From the NCBI GenBank assembly GCA_907163375.1, contig CAJQUW010000498.1, positions 558,001 through 622,000 on the forward strand: a stretch of 64,000 nt of DNA, in the 5' to 3' direction. The translations under genes and the position numbers were made by a program. This stretch comes from Prostheceraeus crozeri. Its lineage: Eukaryota > Platyhelminthes > Polycladida > Euryleptidae. Shown here piece by piece: positions 59,050 through 64,000 of the stretch (within the stretch, counting starts at the first letter, position 1; each line of letters starts with the position of its first letter). The notes beneath the pieces are model-generated. The model had not been told where the DNA came from, did no database searches, and saw only the letters and a list, made by a program, of their open reading frames with translations.

Positions 59050-60564
59050 TAACATGGTTTACCATGGAGTGTAATTCACCCCACTTCATAACATACTGTT
59101 GTAGATATTTTAATCAATGATAACAAGATTTTCATACTAAACCATTTTCGAACACTGTTAAATAGTACTGGAACCGGGAGTAGAGGCATTGAGGCGGCGT
59201 GTATAATATCGCGAATATGGGATGTATTCTACGAAACTAGTGCCGAAAATAATCATCTATTTCACATGTTCTTCGCTTCATTGATCATCGAGGCAAAATT
59301 AGAATTTACATCAATGTCTTTACAATTAACAGATAATAATTTATTTGCATGAGAACAAAACACGAGTGGCTGACCTCTGGGAAGCCAATATTCAATGACG
59401 CCATGACTTGAAATAAATTCACCCAACTTCTACGTTAACTTCGATTCGATTGATGGAGTGAAAGAGATTCTCAAGACAAATTTGCACCTTTGCGCCGAAT
59501 TTCCGAAGAAAATGTGACTAAAGTTCGGGATAGATATTCAGGTGGATCTAAATTAACTGCAGACGAACATGTGGCCAGTTTTAGAGGGCGCTGTATTTTT
59601 ACAGTGATCATCCCTTCAAAGCCAGATCTTTATATGGAATAAAGTTATGGGCTTTGTGTGATTCAAAAGTTATTATTCTCTCAAATTACAGCCTTACGTA
59701 GGGAGAGTTGGTGATGCTCCGGAAAGAGGCCAAGGTCAGTGTGTTGTACTACAATAAACTGATTTTTTACAGGTTCTGGGCGTCACATATATGGACAATA
59801 TCTACAAACTTGCGTCAGATGACTATGACGGGTACCATTCGTCTCAAAAACGAATTACATCCGGAAATGATGCCTAACGCTGCGCGAGAGCAGTTAACCA
59901 GTGCATTCGGATTTCAAGACAATGTAACAGTTGTCACCTACGCTCCTGAGAAAATAAAGCGTTCATTCTTCTGTGACTAACTATCACGATATTTGCATTT
60001 CAAGTAAAGAGTCAAGAAAGCCTCAGATCACTCCTGATTGTAATAGAGAAAAGTGTGGTGTGGACACACACCAACTAGAGCGAAATTATAATGCATTCAA
60101 AAATGCAATCGTTGGCCTCTGACTTTGTTCATGAATTTGCTGAACATGTGCTCGTATAACGCACTAGAGCGTGACACAAAATCAATAAGAAGATATGCTA
60201 ACATGCCATTATAAAATGGCCAAAGTTGTTGACTGTAGAAAATTGAATGTATCAATCGTTATTGAGATCAATAGGAAACTTGTTAGGCACAAGAAAACAT
60301 AGATCATAAACTTCTCTTGTTGTTCATTTGCAAAAATAGATTTGGGAAGTATGCACACCCCATGGTAAACAACGCTATATTTTTAAAAACATTTTCACCT
60401 CGTGATGACGTCATACTTCAAAAATTCTATTGCTGCAACATCTTAGTGATATTCACGTCAAGGTGAACTGGGAGGACATTGTCGCTCTTTATCATGTTTA
60501 AGAAATACACAAATAATGCCATGTCTTGGCGTGTGCACACACCCCATGGTAAATTAAGGGTTAA
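59050..60564 (+). mobile_element. piggyBac-type element, decayed
   Basis: The right end reads, inward on the complement, TTAACCCTTAATTTACCATGG then GGTGTGTG, with TTAA at 60561-60564. TTAA plus CCCT is the piggyBac signature. The left end near 59050 has TAACATGGTTTACCATGGAG, a diverged match sharing TTTACCATGG(A/G)G. A third TTTACCATGGGGTGTG copy lies just inside the right end (about 60350-60366, minus orientation), as internal repeats often do in this group. The enclosed transposase is broken and the length (about 1.5 kb) is short. Confidence 0.75.
59340..60215 (+). pseudogene. piggyBac transposase relic
   Basis: No single frame is long, but in order across frames appear VADLWEANIQ, DKFAPLRRISEENV and TADEHVASFRGRC (first catalytic Asp; about 59465-59600). 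Next come FKARSLYGIKLWALCDSK (59616-59670), PYVGRVGDAPERGQG (59693-59737), VTYMDNIYKLAS (second Asp; about 59780), MTGTIRLKNELHPEM (59830-59875), KPQITPDCNREKCGVD (third Asp; 60018-60065), and WPLTLFMNLLNMC (about 60115-60155). These match the piggyBac core from the pre-catalytic segment to beyond the third Asp. The N-terminus and the Cys-rich tail are not visible. At least four frameshifts or stops make it dead. Confidence 0.82.
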
Positions 60565-63089
60565 CCTTATAACTTTCTTGAAAATCCTTTTTAATATCAG
60601 AAAACTGGTAGGCCTATCATTAATCTGAAACCTGCAGTTGGCTCAAAACTCAGATTTCTAAAAGAGTCATTCAGTGAGCATGGATACCTTTCACAAAGAG
60701 ACGTTGGAAAGTAATCAGAACAAGTTCATACTAGATGCCATTGAGAATGATGCTATCAGAAAGTTCAGCCATTAATATTGTGATTGATAAAGAATGAGAG
60801 CATTTTCTTCGACACTGATTTAGGACAAGCCAAATGAGATTACCTGTTATTTATATATCCATTGTTTCAAATGACATTTAAACGGGAAAAAATATGAAAA
60901 TTCTTTATGGTGGTTTAGAACACTAATTTATCCAATTTGATAAGGCAAACAATGTCACTTGCATGAGCAACAATGAAGATTCATATTCCTAGAGTTAATA
61001 TCACTGGAAAAGGAAACTATTCACTGCATTTGTCAATTCAGACAGGAATAACAGCTATTATTTGATAGTTATCTCTTGATACGCTAATTGCTACAATTAC
61101 AGTTTCGCATCCTTCATAACGTGAAAATTCCTCATTGTTATCTGATCTTCATTATACTCGTCTGTACATCAGAGAAATTAAAGTTTTGTGATTATTCTAT
61201 GAGATGAATAGTGAAAATGAATATTGCAGAGTAAATGCTGAGTATTCTTGTACTGGAAACAGAAAATCAATTGTGTTTAATCAGATATGGATCATTACTA
61301 GGGATGTCCAAGGGACGAGTTTTTCATTCCCAGGCCCATCCAATCAAACGGTATTCATCAATTATTAGTCCATGGGAATCTCACCGCCCCCCCCCCCACG
61401 GACTTTAGGCAATCGTTTTCAACAGAACAGCTTAGTTTGATCACAAGTATAATAAGAATGTTCATATCGCAAGTTAAAACTGAAGATTCTACGTGATATG
61501 GTACAAACAATGTGCATGCTTTGTTGTTATTAAAGTGCTGAAAACGTCGTTAAAGGCTTATTAAGATACTGTGCCGGTAATTGCTTGTTAACATGAGATG
61601 CGGATAAATGAGGATATTATCTCAGTATGTAGATGCCCGTTAACAATGTGCATTTGAGTAACTTGAAATGGTGTGTGACATTGTAGTGCTTCCGCTAATA
61701 TCTAAGTGTACACATGTTTGCATTTACATGAACACAGTTTTCTCTAAAATACAGGCTATAAGTTTTATTCAAGTGGAACTTGTTTAGAAGTTTGAAAAGG
61801 TTTAACTCACACATTAAAGATTGTGGCGATCAGTTGAGTCTGACGGATCCTGAGATAGATTTAAATATTTGTCGTGAATATTTTTAGTAAAATCTATTAA
61901 TCTCTCAGATTGACAAGCTTGCTATAACTGTGATTTTAACTGTTCAAAATTTCAAAATACACCCAAGTAATATGTTTTATCGATTGAAATTCCTTCAAGT
62001 TTTTTGAAATTTATTTTCTCAACCCATGGGCCCATTAAGTTCTCATCCCTGGCACATCCGAAGCCCATAAACCCTCCCATGGGGCACAATGCCACTGACT
62101 ATCTATGACAATTGCACGATTACTTGCGTTTCTGACAAGCCCTGACATGAATTACATCACAAGTAGAGTTTCTTGCGGTCCGGCGCGTACTATCCAATTT
62201 GGCACATGTGCTGCCAATATTATGTCATCTTCATCCATAGATATATCTGCCATTTTTATGATAACCTTCAATTTAAGCGTTGTCAAGAACTGCTTGACAT
62301 TCTATTTAAATTTGCCTTAAGTAGCATGTGGTAAAATCCGCTCTAATTGAAGATCGACATCCCTTCACATCAGAAGCCGCTTATTTCATTCATCCTGTGT
62401 CCTTCAAATGTAATTTATTAGAATGTGTGACTTGAAATTCATCAACTTTCGTAGGAGGAGCATATATTAGCACGAGCAGAATTATGTTCTCATAGAACAT
62501 ATTTACAGATATTATGTTTCTTATTTGTCACAAGTCATCTTCATGCGATAAAAGCGCTCAACTGAAGCCTTGTGAACTTTATTGATGGTTTGAACTGCAG
62601 TTGATATCATGACTACATGTCAGGATGTTTTGTTTTCTGTTTAATCTTTATATACATATAAATCTAAATCCTTTTATTTCAATGCAGATTCGATCGAAAA
62701 TAGACCTCTCCACATTTTTTGCACATCCATCTTCGGCTCATCGGTACATCTGTTACATTTCGAAACATGCAAAGCTAAGTCTAACATTGTCACTCCCACT
62801 CGCGCATTGTTTGACTTCACAAAAATTAATGAACATGTGGAAGATTATTGGGACATGTCACTGAATAGACTACATCTCGTGTTTGTGTGCGCGCACAGCG
62901 TGACTCGCCGACGCACACGAACTATAATAGTTTTCTTTCGTGACAGGATGCGTTGAGTTTCCTGTAGATAAATAAAGCGCAAGAATCCTCTAAATTATAT
63001 TCCATAAATGCCCGTAAATATCTGGTGAATACATGTATTTTGGGAGTCTACACGCTTTTCTCTTTTTACATCGAATCAAGAACTAGATT
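60565..63089. other. AT-rich DNA, no gene recognised
   Basis: Contains a C11 run (61387-61397) and a hairpin of GTTTGTGTGCG with CGCACACGAAC (62881-62922). No coding region supported. Confidence 0.5.
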
Positions 63090-63460
63090 GTCCGGCAGCC
63101 AGAACGAGTTTTTGCATGGAACGAGGCCGAAAATGATACCTTCACAAAATGATGTGCACTCTGTGTCTACTACGAAACACACTAGCATGCCGAAAGTTAG
63201 TTCATCTTCTTGTCAGACACGATCAATGAAAAACACATATTCATCCAATCGGATGCATATTGCAGATTCAAGCAAAAATAAATTTTTCCATGTTTTCGCT
63301 TATTAATGACCTGATGGCATTCCATGTCAAAAATTATGGCTCTAAAGTTGGTACTTTTCAGTTGATAAGATAAAGCATAGAAAACAAACTGAAATCTGCG
63401 TCCCATTGGATTAACACATGTGTTTTTCTTTGATTGTGTCTGACAAGAAGATGAACTAAC
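63090..63460. repeat. Foldback MITE, copy C, right arm truncated
   Basis: The left arm starts GTCCGGCAGCCAGAACGAG and continues like copies A and B. The interior shares GACCTGATGGCATTCCATGTC with copy B. The right arm stops at GTGTCTGACAAGAAGATGAA (about 63460), lacking the outer about 110 bp. The left flank is TT rather than TA. Confidence 0.8.
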
Positions 63461-63941
63461 ACTGATGAACTACGGCAAAATGCATGCTGGAAGAGAAAAT
63501 ACATTTATGTGAGAAATTAAGATAATTGAGTAGTAGACTGCATTCACTTCTACAATTTGGTTGTCTCCTTCTGTTCTATGTAGCCTATATATGCATTATG
63601 TTTGTTTAAGATAACATTATGATGGTTATTATGATATTAATGATGCATGTTTTATTATGATGCTTATTCATTGATTATGAACATCCTTGGAGTGATTCAG
63701 TAATCAAGTGAAAGTCCACCAAGATTTTAGAAAAAAGAGCAGTCGCTTCTTGTGATAGAAGTTCGCTCACGAACGAGATAATAATTGTGCTGACACAAAA
63801 TATGTGTAAAAAGAAGCATCTCTTTTAGAGAGAGAGTAGTATTTATATTCGAAAAATGAAAATCATCCAAAGTCATCAGTGAAAACATGAAATTCAGTAT
63901 TTGGTTTAAGTTAGTCAGTGCAAGATACGGAGGTGTACGAG

Positions 63942-64000
63942 AGGAATCTCGTCTTCATGCATAACTAGTAATTACCAGTATGCATGAAGACGAAATCCCT
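63942..64000. repeat. Palindrome reaching the window end
   Basis: AGGAATCTCGTCTTCATGCATA (63942-63963) pairs with 63979-64000 over 22 bp with about two mismatches and a 15-nt spacer. It may continue beyond the window. Confidence 0.6.

Noticed and set aside
61301-62095. Possible element between AGGGATGTCC and a CCCTGGCACATCC-like sequence
   Set aside because: Similarity of the proposed ends is short and gapped, and no target duplication was found.

Overview
The window looks like ordinary nuclear DNA from a multicellular animal, most likely an aquatic invertebrate. It is AT-rich, has no bacterial-style gene packing, and carries a mix of animal transposable elements: Tc1/mariner, PIF/Harbinger, hAT, piggyBac, CR1/Jockey-like LINEs, a tRNA-derived SINE and many MITEs. 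The palindromic word TAGGCCTA is clearly enriched (at least seven exact copies), which I associate with some marine invertebrate genomes, but species or phylum cannot be fixed from sequence alone. I could not support any complete host gene. Nearly every convincing coding signal belongs to a mobile element.

Layout. 2-3.7 kb: a Tc1/mariner-superfamily element with TA target duplications and a transposase interrupted by two stop codons. 3.8-4.1 kb: a 190-bp MITE with a TTA duplication, apparently inside another inverted-repeat element. 4.1-7.0 kb: a PIF/Harbinger element with tail-to-tail genes, a Myb-like gene (frameshifted) and an uninterrupted transposase. 8.7-10.5 kb: an unidentified decayed coding patch and a LINE reverse transcriptase relic. 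11.9-13.4 kb: a decayed DD34E Tc1 element. 20.2-22.0 kb: the best-preserved element, a DD41D Tc1/mariner element with an intact transposase and nearly identical ends. 24.7-25.5 kb: an unexplained array of the 15-bp word CTCGGTCAGAGGACA on both strands. 26.6-27.4 kb: a second LINE relic.

30-42 kb is a transposon-dense zone. It holds two copies of a TA-flanked foldback MITE, two SINE copies and a hAT MITE with a perfect 8-bp duplication and about 30-bp periodic subterminal repeats. It also has a resolved nested pair, in which a transposase-bearing hAT sits inside a small non-autonomous hAT, both with 8-bp duplications. A second inverted copy of the outer element carries a BED-finger exon.

42-64 kb is mostly unannotatable AT-rich DNA. 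It holds several perfect or long hairpins, a Tc1 helix-turn-helix fragment, a truncated SINE, three adjacent long palindromes at 51.1-51.6 kb, a piggyBac relic at 59.0-60.6 kb visible only by joining frames by eye, a third copy of the foldback MITE at 63.1 kb, and a palindrome cut by the window end.

How the parts relate. The autonomous-looking elements (DD41D, PIF/Harbinger) encode the activities that move their own DNA. The MITEs have ends of the same classes (TA, TTA, 8-bp duplications) and were presumably mobilised by related transposases. The window reads as a record of successive, sometimes nested, insertions rather than as an operon or pathway.
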